Part shown: in pieces, positions 52,720 to 61,535 of the stretch
Layout of the letters: each line of letters begins with the position of its first letter
Numbering within the stretch: position 1 is the first letter of the stretch
Assembly (NCBI RefSeq): GCF_000826185.2
Contig: NZ_LN648873.1
Span: 62,001-126,000 of the forward strand
From: Microbacterium gorillae
GTDB lineage: Bacteria; Actinomycetota; Actinomycetes; Actinomycetales; Microbacteriaceae
Reading direction: 5' to 3'
Length of the DNA: 64,000 bases
Notes under the pieces: model-generated
What the model was told of the DNA's origin: nothing
The model's database searches: none
Seen by the model: only the letters and a program-made list of their open reading frames with translations
Made by a program: the position numbers and the translations under genes

Positions 52720-53661
52720 TTGCTCACAGTCGGCATCGACATCGGGGGAACCAAGATCGCCGGCGGTGTGGTCGACGCCTCGGGCGGCCTGATCGACCCA
52801 CTCCGAGTGCCCACGCCGCGCGACCCGCGTGAGATCGAGGACGCCGTGGTCGCCATGATCACAGACCTTTCGCAGCGTCACCCGTCCGTCGGCGCGGTGG
52901 GGATCGCGGCCGCCGGCTTCATCGATCGAGACCGATCGGTGGTGACCTACGCCGCCAACATCGCCTGGCGCGATGAGCCGCTGCGCGCGCGCATCGAACC
53001 ACGCGTCGGACTGCCCGTGGTGATCGAGAACGATGCCAATGCGGCTGGATGGGCGGAGTACCGGTTCGGGGCCGGAAGCGGCACGCGCAACATGATCATG
53101 CTCACGATCGGCACCGGAATCGGCGGAGCCGTGATCACCGAGGGCGCGCTGTACCGCGGCGGACACGGGTCCGCCGGCGAACTCGGCCACATGCGCTTCC
53201 AGCGCGACGGTCTCCAGTGCGGGTGCGGACAGCACGGGTGCATCGAGCAGTACGCGTCCGGACGCGCGCTCCAGCGCATCGCCGGTGAGCTCGCGGATGC
53301 AGGCGGGATCGGCTCTGCGCTGGCCGCGGCACGGGAGAGCGAGGGCACCCTCGACGGGCGCACGATCTCGGGGCTGGTCAGCGCCGGGGACAGCGGAGCG
53401 ATCGAGGCGCTGCGCCGGATCTCGTCCGCCCTGGGGGAGGCCTGCGGCACGTTCCAGGCGGCGTTCGATCCGGAACTGTTCGTGATCGGTGGCGGCGTCT
53501 CACAGCTCGGTGAGATTCTGCTGGCACCGATGCGCGAAGCCTACGCGACGGCGGTGCCGGCACACGGCAACCGCCCGGGCGCGGACTTCGCGATCGCGCG
53601 TCTGGTCAACGACGCCGGAGTGATCGGGGTGGGCGATCTCGCTCGGGAAGGACGTCACTGA
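52720..53661 (+). CDS. ROK-family glucokinase-like sugar kinase
   Basis: A 313-residue ROK kinase. The ATP-binding GIDIGGTK is at residues 5-12, VVIENDANAAGWAE holds the catalytic Asp, and the zinc-binding loop CGCGQHGCIEQY and GELGHM are those of glucokinase-type ROK proteins without HTH. It phosphorylates glucose or a related hexose with ATP. The start is judged to be the TTG at 52720, since GGAAGG lies nine bases before it and the sequence upstream has no coding character; the longest frame would begin 58 codons earlier. Its stop overlaps the next ATG by one base. Confidence 0.9.
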   Translation: MLTVGIDIGGTKIAGGVVDASGGLIDPLRVPTPRDPREIEDAVVAMITDLSQRHPSVGAVGIAAAGFIDRDRSVVTYAANIAWRDEPLRARIEPRVGLPVVIENDANAAGWAEYRFGAGSGTRNMIMLTIGTGIGGAVITEGALYRGGHGSAGELGHMRFQRDGLQCGCGQHGCIEQYASGRALQRIAGELADAGGIGSALAAARESEGTLDGRTISGLVSAGDSGAIEALRRISSALGEACGTFQAAFDPELFVIGGGVSQLGEILLAPMREAYATAVPAHGNRPGADFAIARLVNDAGVIGVGDLAREGRH

Positions 53662-54353
53662 TGTTCTACTGGCTGATGAAGTACGTCGTCATCGGGCCGA
53701 TCATCAAGGCGATCTTCCGGCCGTGGGTGACCGGACGCGTCCACATCCCGCGCACCGGCGCGGCCATCCTGGCCAGCAACCACCTGTCCTTCGCGGATTC
53801 GATCTTCCTGCCGTTGATGATCGATCGCCCGGTGTCGTTCCTGGCCAAGAGCGACTACTTCACCGGCAAGGGGATCAAGGGCTGGGCCACCCGGATGTTC
53901 TTCAAGGGCACCGGTCAGCTCCCCATCGACCGCTCCGGCGGCAAGGCCTCCGAAGCCTCGCTGAACACCGGCCTGCGCGTCCTCGGCCGGGGGGACCTGC
54001 TCGGCATCTACCCGGAGGGAACGCGCAGTCCCGACGGGCACCTGTACCGCGGGCGCACCGGCATCGCTCGGATGGCGCTGGAGGCGAAGGTTCCCGTGGT
54101 GCCCGTGATCATGGTCGACACCGACACGATGATGCCCATCGGACAGCGCATGCCGCGCATCCAGCGGGTCGGAGTCGTGATCGGTGAACCGCTCGATTTC
54201 TCCCGCTTCGAGGGCATGGAATCCGACCGGTACATCCTGCGCAGCATCACCGACGAGATCATGGTCTCGCTGCAGCAGCTCGGCGAGCAGACCTACGAGG
54301 ACGTGTACGCCTCGACCGTCAAAGATCGCCTCCGCGCGCCCCGTCGGAAGTGA
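53661..54353 (+). CDS. 1-acyl-sn-glycerol-3-phosphate acyltransferase (PlsC-like)
   Basis: A 230-residue membrane-associated acyltransferase. The catalytic NHX4D-type motif appears as NHLSFAD at residues 40-46 (His41 and Asp46), and the glycerophosphate-binding PEGTR is at 117-121. It adds the second acyl chain to lysophosphatidic acid to make phosphatidic acid. A hydrophobic N-terminus (residues 6-20) probably anchors it. The ATG overlaps the kinase stop codon (TGATG), so the two genes are co-translated. Rv2182c is the likely counterpart in M. tuberculosis, by memory of synteny. Confidence 0.93.
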   Translation: MFYWLMKYVVIGPIIKAIFRPWVTGRVHIPRTGAAILASNHLSFADSIFLPLMIDRPVSFLAKSDYFTGKGIKGWATRMFFKGTGQLPIDRSGGKASEASLNTGLRVLGRGDLLGIYPEGTRSPDGHLYRGRTGIARMALEAKVPVVPVIMVDTDTMMPIGQRMPRIQRVGVVIGEPLDFSRFEGMESDRYILRSITDEIMVSLQQLGEQTYEDVYASTVKDRLRAPRRK

Positions 54354-54436
54354 CGTCGGCAGCGGCGGCGTAACCTGCCGTCGCGGACGCCGTCGTACGG
54401 TCCGGAGCACCGTCTGCAGGGCGATACGATCAAGTA

Positions 54437-55768
54437 ATGTCCCTCGCAGACCTCGATTCGTGGCGCTCCCTTCCCATCAAGCAGCAGCCGCAGTGGCCCG
54501 ATGCGGCCGCCGTCGCCGACGCCTCGCAGCGACTCGCATCCTTCCCGCCGCTGGTGTTCGCCGGCGAGGTCGACCAGCTCCGCGAGAAACTCGGTCGCGC
54601 GGCGGCCGGTGAGGCGTTCCTGCTGCAGGGCGGCGACTGCGCCGAGACGTTCGCCGGTGCCAACGCCGACAACATCCGCAACCGGATCAAGACGATCCTG
54701 CAGATGGCGGTCGTCCTGACCTACGGCGCGTCCATGCCGGTCATCAAGATGGGACGCATGGCGGGGCAGTTCGCCAAACCGCGTTCGAGCGACACCGAGA
54801 CCCGCGGTGACGTCACGCTGCCGGCCTACCGCGGCGACATCGTCAACGGCTTCGATTTCACCGAGAAGTCTCGCGTGGCCGACCCGCAGCGTCTGCTGCA
54901 GGGCTACCACATGGCCGCGTCGACGCTGAACCTCATCCGCGCGTTCACTCAGGGCGGCTTCGCGGATCTTCGCGAGGTGCACAGCTGGAACAAGGGCTTC
55001 GCCTCGAACCCCGCGAACGCCCGGTACGAGGGTCTGGCCGCGGAGATCGATCGTGCCATCAAGTTCATGGAGGCCGCCGGGGCGGACTTCGAGGAGCTCA
55101 AGCGCGTCGACTTCTACACCGGCCACGAGGGCCTGCTGATGGACTACGAGGCGCCCATGACGCGCATCGACTCCCGCACGCAGACGCCGTACAACACGTC
55201 GGCGCACTTCCTCTGGATCGGCGAGCGCACGCGTGAGCTCGACGGCGCGCACGTGGACTACTTCTCCAAGATCCGCAACCCGATCGGTGTGAAGCTCGGT
55301 CCCACGACGGATATCGACACGATGCTGCGCTTGATCGACAAGCTCGACCCGAACCGCGAGCCGGGACGCCTGACCTTCATCACGCGCATGGGGGCGGGCA
55401 AGATCCGGGACGCTCTGCCGCCGCTGCTGGAGGCCATCAAGTCCGCGGATGCGACGCCGCTGTGGGTCACCGACCCGATGCACGGCAACGGCATCACGAC
55501 GCCGACCGGCTACAAGACGCGCCGCTTCGAGGACGTCGTCGACGAGGTCGTCGGGTTCTTCGAATCTCATCGCGCGGCCGGTACCCATCCGGGCGGCATC
55601 CACGTCGAGCTGACCGGTGACGACGTCACCGAGTGCCTCGGCGGATCCGAGATGATCGACGAGGCGACCCTGGCGACGCGCTACGAGTCGCTGTGCGACC
55701 CGCGCCTGAACCACATGCAGTCCCTCGAGCTCGCCTTCCTCGTGGCGGAGCAGCTCGAGAACCGCTGA
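54437..55768 (+). CDS. aroG: 3-deoxy-7-phosphoheptulonate (DAHP) synthase, class II
   Basis: A 443-residue type II DAHP synthase, which joins phosphoenolpyruvate and erythrose 4-phosphate as the first step of aromatic amino acid synthesis. Diagnostic stretches are LQGGDCAETFAG, KMGRMAGQFAKPRSSDTE, SWNKGF, YTGHEGLLMDYE and WVTDPMHGNGITT, holding the metal ligands (including the Cys and His residues). The length and lack of a fused domain match the actinobacterial enzyme, which in mycobacteria associates with chorismate mutase. The ATG at 54437 lacks a strong ribosome-binding site. Confidence 0.97.
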   Translation: MSLADLDSWRSLPIKQQPQWPDAAAVADASQRLASFPPLVFAGEVDQLREKLGRAAAGEAFLLQGGDCAETFAGANADNIRNRIKTILQMAVVLTYGASMPVIKMGRMAGQFAKPRSSDTETRGDVTLPAYRGDIVNGFDFTEKSRVADPQRLLQGYHMAASTLNLIRAFTQGGFADLREVHSWNKGFASNPANARYEGLAAEIDRAIKFMEAAGADFEELKRVDFYTGHEGLLMDYEAPMTRIDSRTQTPYNTSAHFLWIGERTRELDGAHVDYFSKIRNPIGVKLGPTTDIDTMLRLIDKLDPNREPGRLTFITRMGAGKIRDALPPLLEAIKSADATPLWVTDPMHGNGITTPTGYKTRRFEDVVDEVVGFFESHRAAGTHPGGIHVELTGDDVTECLGGSEMIDEATLATRYESLCDPRLNHMQSLELAFLVAEQLENR

Positions 55769-55775
55769 CCTTTTC

Positions 55776-55846
55776 CGCGAAACACCCGGGCACGGCCGAA
55801 ACACCCCGCATTGCGCGGTTTCTCGGCCGTGCCCGGGTGTCTCGCG
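55776..55846. terminator. Long near-perfect inverted repeat after DAHP synthase
   Basis: Arms 55776-55799 and 55823-55846 pair over 24 bp with a single mismatch. The 23-base interior can form a further 7-bp stem with one mismatch. TTTT (55771-55774) directly precedes it on the plus strand. It is either the terminator of aroG or a palindromic repeat element, and it ends 17 bases before the next gene. Confidence 0.75.
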
Positions 55847-55863
55847 CGGCGTAGGGTGGGCGC

Positions 55864-57237
55864 GTGCCGGACCGGACGCGACACCTGAGCGGGGCGCTCG
55901 TCGTCGTCGCTCTCGTCGGAGCGGTGATCGGCAGCCTCGGGGCGCCGCTGATCACGCCGGTCTCGCGTGAACTCGGCGTCTCCCTGAATGACGCGCAGTG
56001 GACGCTCACGATCACCCTGCTCGTCGGCGCCGTCGCCGGACCCGTGCTGGGGCGACTCGGTGGGGGAGCGCAGCGTCGATCGGTGATTCTCGGCGCACTG
56101 GTCGCCGTCGTGATCGGGGCCGTGCTCACCACGGCCCCGGGGCCGTTCTGGCTGCTCCTGGTCGGGCGCGGACTCCAGGGGCTGGCGCTCGGAAGCGTGC
56201 CGCTGTTGATGAGCGTCGCGCGCTCCCACCTGCCCGACGAGCGCGGACGTCGTTCGATCGCGGCACTGTCAGTGACCTCGACCGTCGGCATCGGGGTGGG
56301 CTACCCGCTGGTCGGCTGGATCGACGATCTCGCCGGCCTGCGTGCGGCCTACGGCCTCGGGCTGGTCCTGGCGGTGATCGCCCTGGTCGTGGCCTGGTGG
56401 GCGGTGCCCCGGGAAGCGCCGGCGCCGCCGCCCCGCATCGACATCGTGGGCGCGGTCCTGCTCGGCGTCGGCACCCTCGGGGTGCTGGTCGCGATCGCGG
56501 TCCCGGCGGTGTGGGCCTCCGCCTCCTCGGCGGTCCTGCTGCCGCTGGTGACCGTCGGCGTTCTCGTGGCCTGGGTGGTCGTCGAGCTGCGCACGCCGAC
56601 GCCCCTGGTCGATCTGCGCCTGCTCGCGCGCCCGACCGTCCTCCGCGCGAACGGCGCGATGCTCGTCTCCGGTATCGGGATGTATCTGCTGTTCAGCCTG
56701 TTCACCCGGTTCCTGCAGACCCCGGCCGACGCGGGTTACGGTTTCGCTCTCGCCGGCGTCGCGGCCGGGGCGGCCCTCATCCCGTTCTCCGCACTCGGAT
56801 TCGTCGCCGGTCGAACGACACCACCGCTGATCGTCCGCGTCGGAGACCGGGGCGCGTTCGTCGTGGCGATCGGTGCCGTGATGCTCGCTGCGGTGGTGTT
56901 CGCGGCCGGGACCACGTCGCTGATCCTCGTCCTCGTCGCGATGGCCGTCCTGGGCTTCGGCGTGGGCGCGGTGTCGGCCGTGATGCCCGCCCTCGTTCTG
57001 ACCGGGGTGCCCGCAGCGGAGACCGCCAGCGTCCTCACGGTCAACCAGGTGCTGCGCCAGATCGGCTTCAGCGTCGGCAGCGCGCTGGCGGGAGCGATGC
57101 TGGCAGCGGCGACTCCGGCCGAGGGGGAGTACCCGACCCCGGACGGCTACCTCGTTGCGGCGTGGTGGGCGCTGCCCCCGCTCGCACTAAGCCTCATTGC
57201 CTTGCTCGTGTCCAAGCGCGGGTCTTCGGGTCAGTAG
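55864..57237 (+). CDS. MFS transporter (DHA2-like drug or solute exporter)
   Basis: A 457-residue polytopic protein with about 13-14 hydrophobic segments. The VGRGLQGLALGSVPLLMSVARSHLPDERGRR stretch contains the motif C-like and loop signatures of the DHA2 (14-helix drug:H+ antiporter) group, and PAAETASVLTVNQVLRQIGFSVGSALAGA is typical of its second half. Substrate unknown. It starts with GTG at 55864 soon after a large hairpin and is convergent with the kinase gene, with 35 bases between them. Its last 50 bases have lower GC than the rest. Confidence 0.88.
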   Translation: MPDRTRHLSGALVVVALVGAVIGSLGAPLITPVSRELGVSLNDAQWTLTITLLVGAVAGPVLGRLGGGAQRRSVILGALVAVVIGAVLTTAPGPFWLLLVGRGLQGLALGSVPLLMSVARSHLPDERGRRSIAALSVTSTVGIGVGYPLVGWIDDLAGLRAAYGLGLVLAVIALVVAWWAVPREAPAPPPRIDIVGAVLLGVGTLGVLVAIAVPAVWASASSAVLLPLVTVGVLVAWVVVELRTPTPLVDLRLLARPTVLRANGAMLVSGIGMYLLFSLFTRFLQTPADAGYGFALAGVAAGAALIPFSALGFVAGRTTPPLIVRVGDRGAFVVAIGAVMLAAVVFAAGTTSLILVLVAMAVLGFGVGAVSAVMPALVLTGVPAAETASVLTVNQVLRQIGFSVGSALAGAMLAAATPAEGEYPTPDGYLVAAWWALPPLALSLIALLVSKRGSSGQ

Positions 57238-57272
57238 TGCGCGTTTGTTCCTGTGACCGAGCGCCCGCAACC

Positions 57273-59414
57273 TCACGGACCGGTGATCGTCACTTCAGAG
57301 CCACGACGTACGGACGTCCCGCCTTGTGGGTCGGTGTTGACCGCCGGCACGAACGACCACAGGCGGCGGTCGATGTCCGGCGGGACGATCGGGACAAGGT
57401 CGGCAGCGCGGATGGCGTCGACGGCCTGTGAGATCGTCATGGCGCCCATGGTCGGCACAGTCACAAGGTCCACGCCCTTTGAGACGATGAGAGTCACCGT
57501 GTCCCCGGGGAACCAGTTTCCGCTTTCACGATCGGCAATGCCAATGACTGCTCCCTTATCGACCGTGTCGCTGAACTCCGTCTGGTTCTCGCCACTGACC
57601 TTCAGCCCGACGCCGTCGAGGGTGCTACGAGCATCCGATTCGGACTTGCCGGCGACATCTGGGACCGCGCCTCGTGAGACAACCAGCGTCACCGAGTCGC
57701 CTTCCTGCCAGTCGCGGTCGCGCGGACCGTTAACGTAGGCGACGAGGCCAGCGTTCACAGTTGGGTCGAAAACACCTCCCGAGGTCGCCTCCACCACGAG
57801 CTTCGCGGCGGTCAGCTTGGCGCGAGCTTCTGCTTCCGGAAGACCCTTCACCGTCGGAAGGTCGCCGCGTGACACGGCGAGCGCGGCCTTGTCGCCCTGG
57901 TGGACGCTGCAGCCCTCGGTGCAGGCGACGGCGTCGCCGCCGGCGCGTGGGGTGATGGTCACGGAGATGATCTGACCGGCGGCGACGTCACCCGTGAAGA
58001 CGTAGGAGGTCTTGGTGATGTCGATGTGCTGGTCGCCGAGCACGGAGGTCGCCTGCTCCTCGGTGACGCCGACGAAGGTCGCGAGTTTCGCGGCGGCCGG
58101 ACCCGTCGAGACGTAGACGGTGACGGAGGATTTCGCGTCCACCCGGGAACCGGAACCCGGCTTCGTCGACACCACCTTGCCGGCGGGGACGTCGAGATCG
58201 GCCTTGTCCGCGGGCACGCCGGTGAGACCGAGGTCCCGCAACTGCGCGACCGCTGAGTCGGAGCTCGCACCCCGTAGATCGGGAATCGCGATCTGCGAAC
58301 CGGGCCCGGAGCCGAACCACCAACCCGCGCCGCCGGCCAGTGCCGCGAGAACGAGGACCAGGACGACCAACCAGCCACCGCGGCGGCGGTTACGGGAGAC
58401 GACCTTCCGCAGACGGGTGCTGTTATCGCCGGTCTCGACCGGACCCGTGGGCACCGCACCGGTGGCGGGCAGGACCATCGTGGCACCCTCGGTGCGCAGC
58501 GGCTCGTCCGGAATCGCGAGTCCGGCGGTGGGCAGCGGTTCGCGTGTGGCGGCCACCACCGGAGCCACGCCCAGTTGCCGCTCGATCTCGCGCAGACGGT
58601 CGAGCATCACCTTGGCATCGGTCGGCCGGTCATCCGGCTCGCGTTCGGTGGACCAGAGGACGAGTTCGTCGAGCTGCTCCGGGACCCCGGGGTTGCGCAC
58701 GCTCGGGCGCGGCACCGACTCGGTGGCGTGCTGGAACGCGATCTGCATCGGCTGCTCGCCCCGGTAGGGCTGCTCGCCGACGAGCATCTCGTAGAGCATG
58801 ATGCCGAGCGCATAGATGTCGCTGCGGGCGTCGGCGGTACCGCGGGTGACCAGTTCCGGGGCGAGATAGGCGATCGTGCCCATCAGCTGCTGACCGGTCG
58901 CGGTGTTCGCGGTGGTCGCGCGCGCGAGGCCGAAGTCGCCGATCTTGATCCGGCCGTCCTCGGCCAGCAGCACGTTCTCCGGCTTGACGTCGCGGTGGAC
59001 GATTCCGGCGCGGTGTGCGGCGGCGAGACCGGACAGGATCGAATCCATGATCGTGATCGTCTGGCCGACGGTGAGACGGCGCTGCTCCTTGAGCAGTTCG
59101 CGCAGCGTGATGCCCGGGAGGTACTCCATCACCAGATAGGCCAGTTCGCCGTCCTGACCCTGATCGAAGACGTTGACCACGTTCGGGTCCGCGAGCCGAG
59201 CCGCGGCGCGAGCCTCCTGGATGAAGCGGCTCTGGAAGACGGTGTCATCGCTCAGGTGCCCGTGCATCACCTTCAGCGCGATGCGTCGCTCGAGGCGAAG
59301 GTCGGTCGCGACGTATACGGTGGCCATACCGCCGCGGGCGATCCGAGCCCGGACGCGGTACCTGCCGTCGACGAGCCGCCCGATGAGCGGGTCGGCGGTC
59401 TGGCTGGTGGTCAC
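57273..59414 (-). CDS. pknL: PASTA-domain serine/threonine protein kinase (PknL-like)
   Basis: A 713-residue receptor kinase. The kinase domain (residues 18-280) has Lys48, HRDVKPEN at 140-147 and DFG at 160-162, so it is active in sequence. A transmembrane helix spans about 347-368. Five PASTA repeats follow outside the cell, binding muropeptides or lipid II; the second contains an inserted cysteine pair (ACTEGC). The partner DNA-binding gene lies divergently next to it, as pknL and Rv2175c do in M. tuberculosis. PASTA repeats 3-5 are encoded by DNA of clearly lower GC. Confidence 0.93.
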   Translation of the reverse strand: MTTSQTADPLIGRLVDGRYRVRARIARGGMATVYVATDLRLERRIALKVMHGHLSDDTVFQSRFIQEARAAARLADPNVVNVFDQGQDGELAYLVMEYLPGITLRELLKEQRRLTVGQTITIMDSILSGLAAAHRAGIVHRDVKPENVLLAEDGRIKIGDFGLARATTANTATGQQLMGTIAYLAPELVTRGTADARSDIYALGIMLYEMLVGEQPYRGEQPMQIAFQHATESVPRPSVRNPGVPEQLDELVLWSTEREPDDRPTDAKVMLDRLREIERQLGVAPVVAATREPLPTAGLAIPDEPLRTEGATMVLPATGAVPTGPVETGDNSTRLRKVVSRNRRRGGWLVVLVLVLAALAGGAGWWFGSGPGSQIAIPDLRGASSDSAVAQLRDLGLTGVPADKADLDVPAGKVVSTKPGSGSRVDAKSSVTVYVSTGPAAAKLATFVGVTEEQATSVLGDQHIDITKTSYVFTGDVAAGQIISVTITPRAGGDAVACTEGCSVHQGDKAALAVSRGDLPTVKGLPEAEARAKLTAAKLVVEATSGGVFDPTVNAGLVAYVNGPRDRDWQEGDSVTLVVSRGAVPDVAGKSESDARSTLDGVGLKVSGENQTEFSDTVDKGAVIGIADRESGNWFPGDTVTLIVSKGVDLVTVPTMGAMTISQAVDAIRAADLVPIVPPDIDRRLWSFVPAVNTDPQGGTSVRRGSEVTITGP

Positions 59415-59517
59415 GACCCGAGTCTACGAAGCGATTCCCGCCTTACCTGGGAACGGCTCGCCCCTCCTGGTCACGAATCGGCGTCGGCCGAGCCCGTGCG
59501 GATGAGACACTTGTGGG

Positions 59518-59868
59518 GTGACTTCCGCAGGTTCCGCTCCCGTTTCCACCGATTGGCTCGCTCTTCCGGACCTCGTCGAGGTCCTCGGGGAATCGCTCAG
59601 CCGCGTCCGCAAGCTCCTCGATGACCAGCACCTCGTCGGTTCCCGCCGCGACGGCGCGCTCAAGGTGCCGTCCGTGTTCATCGTCGACGGGCACCCGCTG
59701 TCGTCCCTGCGTGGCACCATCATCGTGCTGAAGGACGCCGGCTTCGCCGACGACGAGCTGATCGACTGGCTGCTCGCCCCGGAGGAGTCGATCGGGCTCG
59801 CCCCGATCGAGGCGTTGCGCGCGGGACGCAAGAGCGAGGTCCGCCGCGTCGCCGCCGCGCTCGGCTGA
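59518..59868 (+). CDS. Rv2175c-like HTH DNA-binding protein
   Basis: A 116-residue protein with a winged HTH in the first 60 residues (WLALPDLVEVLGESLSRVRKLLDDQHLVGSRR) and a C-terminal helical part (SLRGTIIVLKDAGFADDELIDWLLAPEESIG). This is the pattern of Rv2175c of M. tuberculosis, whose DNA binding is abolished when PknL phosphorylates it. Its divergent placement next to the PknL-like gene supports the same partnership. The GTG at 59518 has only a weak ribosome-binding site. It converges with the polyprenyl synthetase gene with six bases between stops. Confidence 0.9.
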   Translation: MTSAGSAPVSTDWLALPDLVEVLGESLSRVRKLLDDQHLVGSRRDGALKVPSVFIVDGHPLSSLRGTIIVLKDAGFADDELIDWLLAPEESIGLAPIEALRAGRKSEVRRVAAALG

Positions 59869-59874
59869 ACCGAC

Positions 59875-60948
59875 TCAGGCAGAGCGCCGCGTCGCCGCGT
59901 CGGCGAGGACGCTCAGCTCCTCGATCGCGTCCGCGGTCAGCGGCGCCGCGGCCAGGGCCGCGTCGGCTTCGCGCTGGTACTGCGCGATGCGCTCTTCGAC
60001 GCGTGCCAGCGCGCCGGTGTCGCGGATGCCGTCCTGCATGCGCGTGATCGACGCCTCCTCCAGGTCGACGTCTCCGAGCCGCGCGTCGAAGGCGGCGCGA
60101 TCCGCATCGCTCATTCCCTCGCGGGCGTAGGCCACCAGCAGGGTGCGCTTGCCCTCGCGCAGGTCATCGCCGGTCGGCTTGCCCGTGACCGAGCTGTCGC
60201 CGAAGACACCGAGGACGTCATCGCGCAGCTGGAACGCCAGGCCCACGGGCATCCCGAATCGGCGCAGCGCGTCCAGCTGTGGGGCGGATCCGCCCCCGAG
60301 CGCGCCGCCGATGACCAGGGGCTGCACCACGCTGTACCGTGCCGATTTGAGGGAGGCCACCTCCAGCGCGCGATCAGCGTGGGTGTCGTCGGGTTGCACG
60401 ATCCATGCGGACTCCTGAGCGATGTCCAGGAACTGCCCGAGCGTCACGTCGCGACGCATGCGCGCGTACTCGTCGCGGGCGAGAGCGGGATCGGCCAGGG
60501 TGGCCAACGCGGACTCGAACAGGTCGTCGCTCCACGCGACCAGCAGGTCGCCGAGCAGGAGCGCGCCCGAGCGGCCGAAGGCGGCGGCATCCCCGGTCCA
60601 TCCCGCCGCGCGATGCATCGCCTCGAGAGCGCGATGGGCACTGGGGCGACCGCGCCGCGTGTCGGAGTTGTCGATGATGTCGTCGTGCACGAGAGCGGCG
60701 GCCTGGAAGATCTCCAGCGCGGCGGCCGCATCGATGATGGCGGCGGAGCCGACGGCGGGGGAGACGGAGCGCCATCCGGTCTCGCAGAATCGTGCGCGCA
60801 GGCGCTTGCCGCCGGCCAGAGCAGACTCCGCGGCGTCGATCAGCAGCGCGGCATCGGGGCTCTCCGCGGACACCGCGGACCGCTGCTGGGAGACGAAGCC
60901 CCGCAGTCGCTGAGAAACCGCTTCGGGAACGTCCTGGGAGCCTGCCAC
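59875..60948 (-). CDS. Polyprenyl diphosphate synthase (trans-isoprenyl transferase)
   Basis: A 357-residue all-helical prenyltransferase. The first aspartate-rich motif is DDIIDNSDTRRG (from Asp89), the second is DDVLGVFGD (243-251), and GGKRLRARFCETG provides the isopentenyl diphosphate-binding basic residues. It elongates allylic diphosphates to geranylgeranyl or longer chains for quinone, carotenoid or lipid synthesis; the chain length is not evident. The GTG at 60948 is the start. It corresponds in position to idsA2 of M. tuberculosis. Confidence 0.93.
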   Translation of the reverse strand: MAGSQDVPEAVSQRLRGFVSQQRSAVSAESPDAALLIDAAESALAGGKRLRARFCETGWRSVSPAVGSAAIIDAAAALEIFQAAALVHDDIIDNSDTRRGRPSAHRALEAMHRAAGWTGDAAAFGRSGALLLGDLLVAWSDDLFESALATLADPALARDEYARMRRDVTLGQFLDIAQESAWIVQPDDTHADRALEVASLKSARYSVVQPLVIGGALGGGSAPQLDALRRFGMPVGLAFQLRDDVLGVFGDSSVTGKPTGDDLREGKRTLLVAYAREGMSDADRAAFDARLGDVDLEEASITRMQDGIRDTGALARVEERIAQYQREADAALAAAPLTADAIEELSVLADAATRRSA

Positions 60949-61014
60949 GGACCTAGCCTAGTGACCGTCTCAGGCATAGACTGAGAAGCCAGCGCACAAC
61001 ACAAAGGGGGCCTG

Positions 61015-61413
61015 ATGCCACTCTCCGAACAGGAACAGCGGCTCCTCGACGAGATGGAGCGGAATCTGCTCCACAACGACGCGGACGTGGTCTCCGCCGG
61101 GGGCGGCCGTTCCTTCAGTTATCGCAACCTCGTCTACGGCGCCCTCCTGGTCGTCGTCGGTCTCGCCGCTCTCGTCGCCGGCGTCTCGTTGTTCCAGTCG
61201 CTCGGCGGCGCCGCCTTCGTCGGCATCATCGTCGGTGTGCTCGGCTTCGCTCTGATGTTCTTCGGCGTCATCGTCGCCATGCGTCGCTCGCGTGATCCGT
61301 TCGATCTGGACGCTCCGACCCAGGACAGTGCCAAAGCGCCGTCCCAGCACAACGTCGGGTTCATGGACCGGATGAACGACCGGTGGGATCGTCGTCACGA
61401 TCCCGACCACTGA
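61015..61413 (+). CDS. DUF3040 membrane protein
   Basis: A 132-residue actinobacterial DUF3040 protein. The N-terminal MPLSEQEQRLLDEMERNL is diagnostic, followed by two transmembrane helices (about residues 41-60 and 66-88) and a hydrophilic tail. Function unknown, but the family is regularly encoded just upstream of mraZ, as here, suggesting a link with cell division or envelope. AAAGGGGGCCTG before the ATG is a good ribosome-binding site. It is divergent from the polyprenyl synthase gene. Confidence 0.93.
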   Translation: MPLSEQEQRLLDEMERNLLHNDADVVSAGGGRSFSYRNLVYGALLVVVGLAALVAGVSLFQSLGGAAFVGIIVGVLGFALMFFGVIVAMRRSRDPFDLDAPTQDSAKAPSQHNVGFMDRMNDRWDRRHDPDH

Positions 61414-61438
61414 CACCACAGACACGACCTTCTTCCGA

Positions 61439-61468
61439 AAGGGCGCCGACGATCTCGTCGGCGCCCTT
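61439..61468 (+). terminator. Hairpin downstream of the DUF3040 gene
   Basis: A perfect 14-bp arm match (61439-61452 with 61455-61468) around TC, so in practice a 12-13-bp stem with a small loop. It ends the DUF3040 transcript before the mraZ promoter region. Confidence 0.8.
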
Positions 61469-61535
61469 CGTCGTCTCCGGACTCGGCAGCGGCGCCGGGT
61501 GAGCTGAACCGTCTCCACCGGCCTCCCGGTCGATT

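Noticed and set aside
57273..57870. Low-GC C-terminus of the kinase as a pseudogene end
   Set aside because: The frame is intact and encodes three well-formed PASTA repeats, so a recombination tract is more likely than decay.
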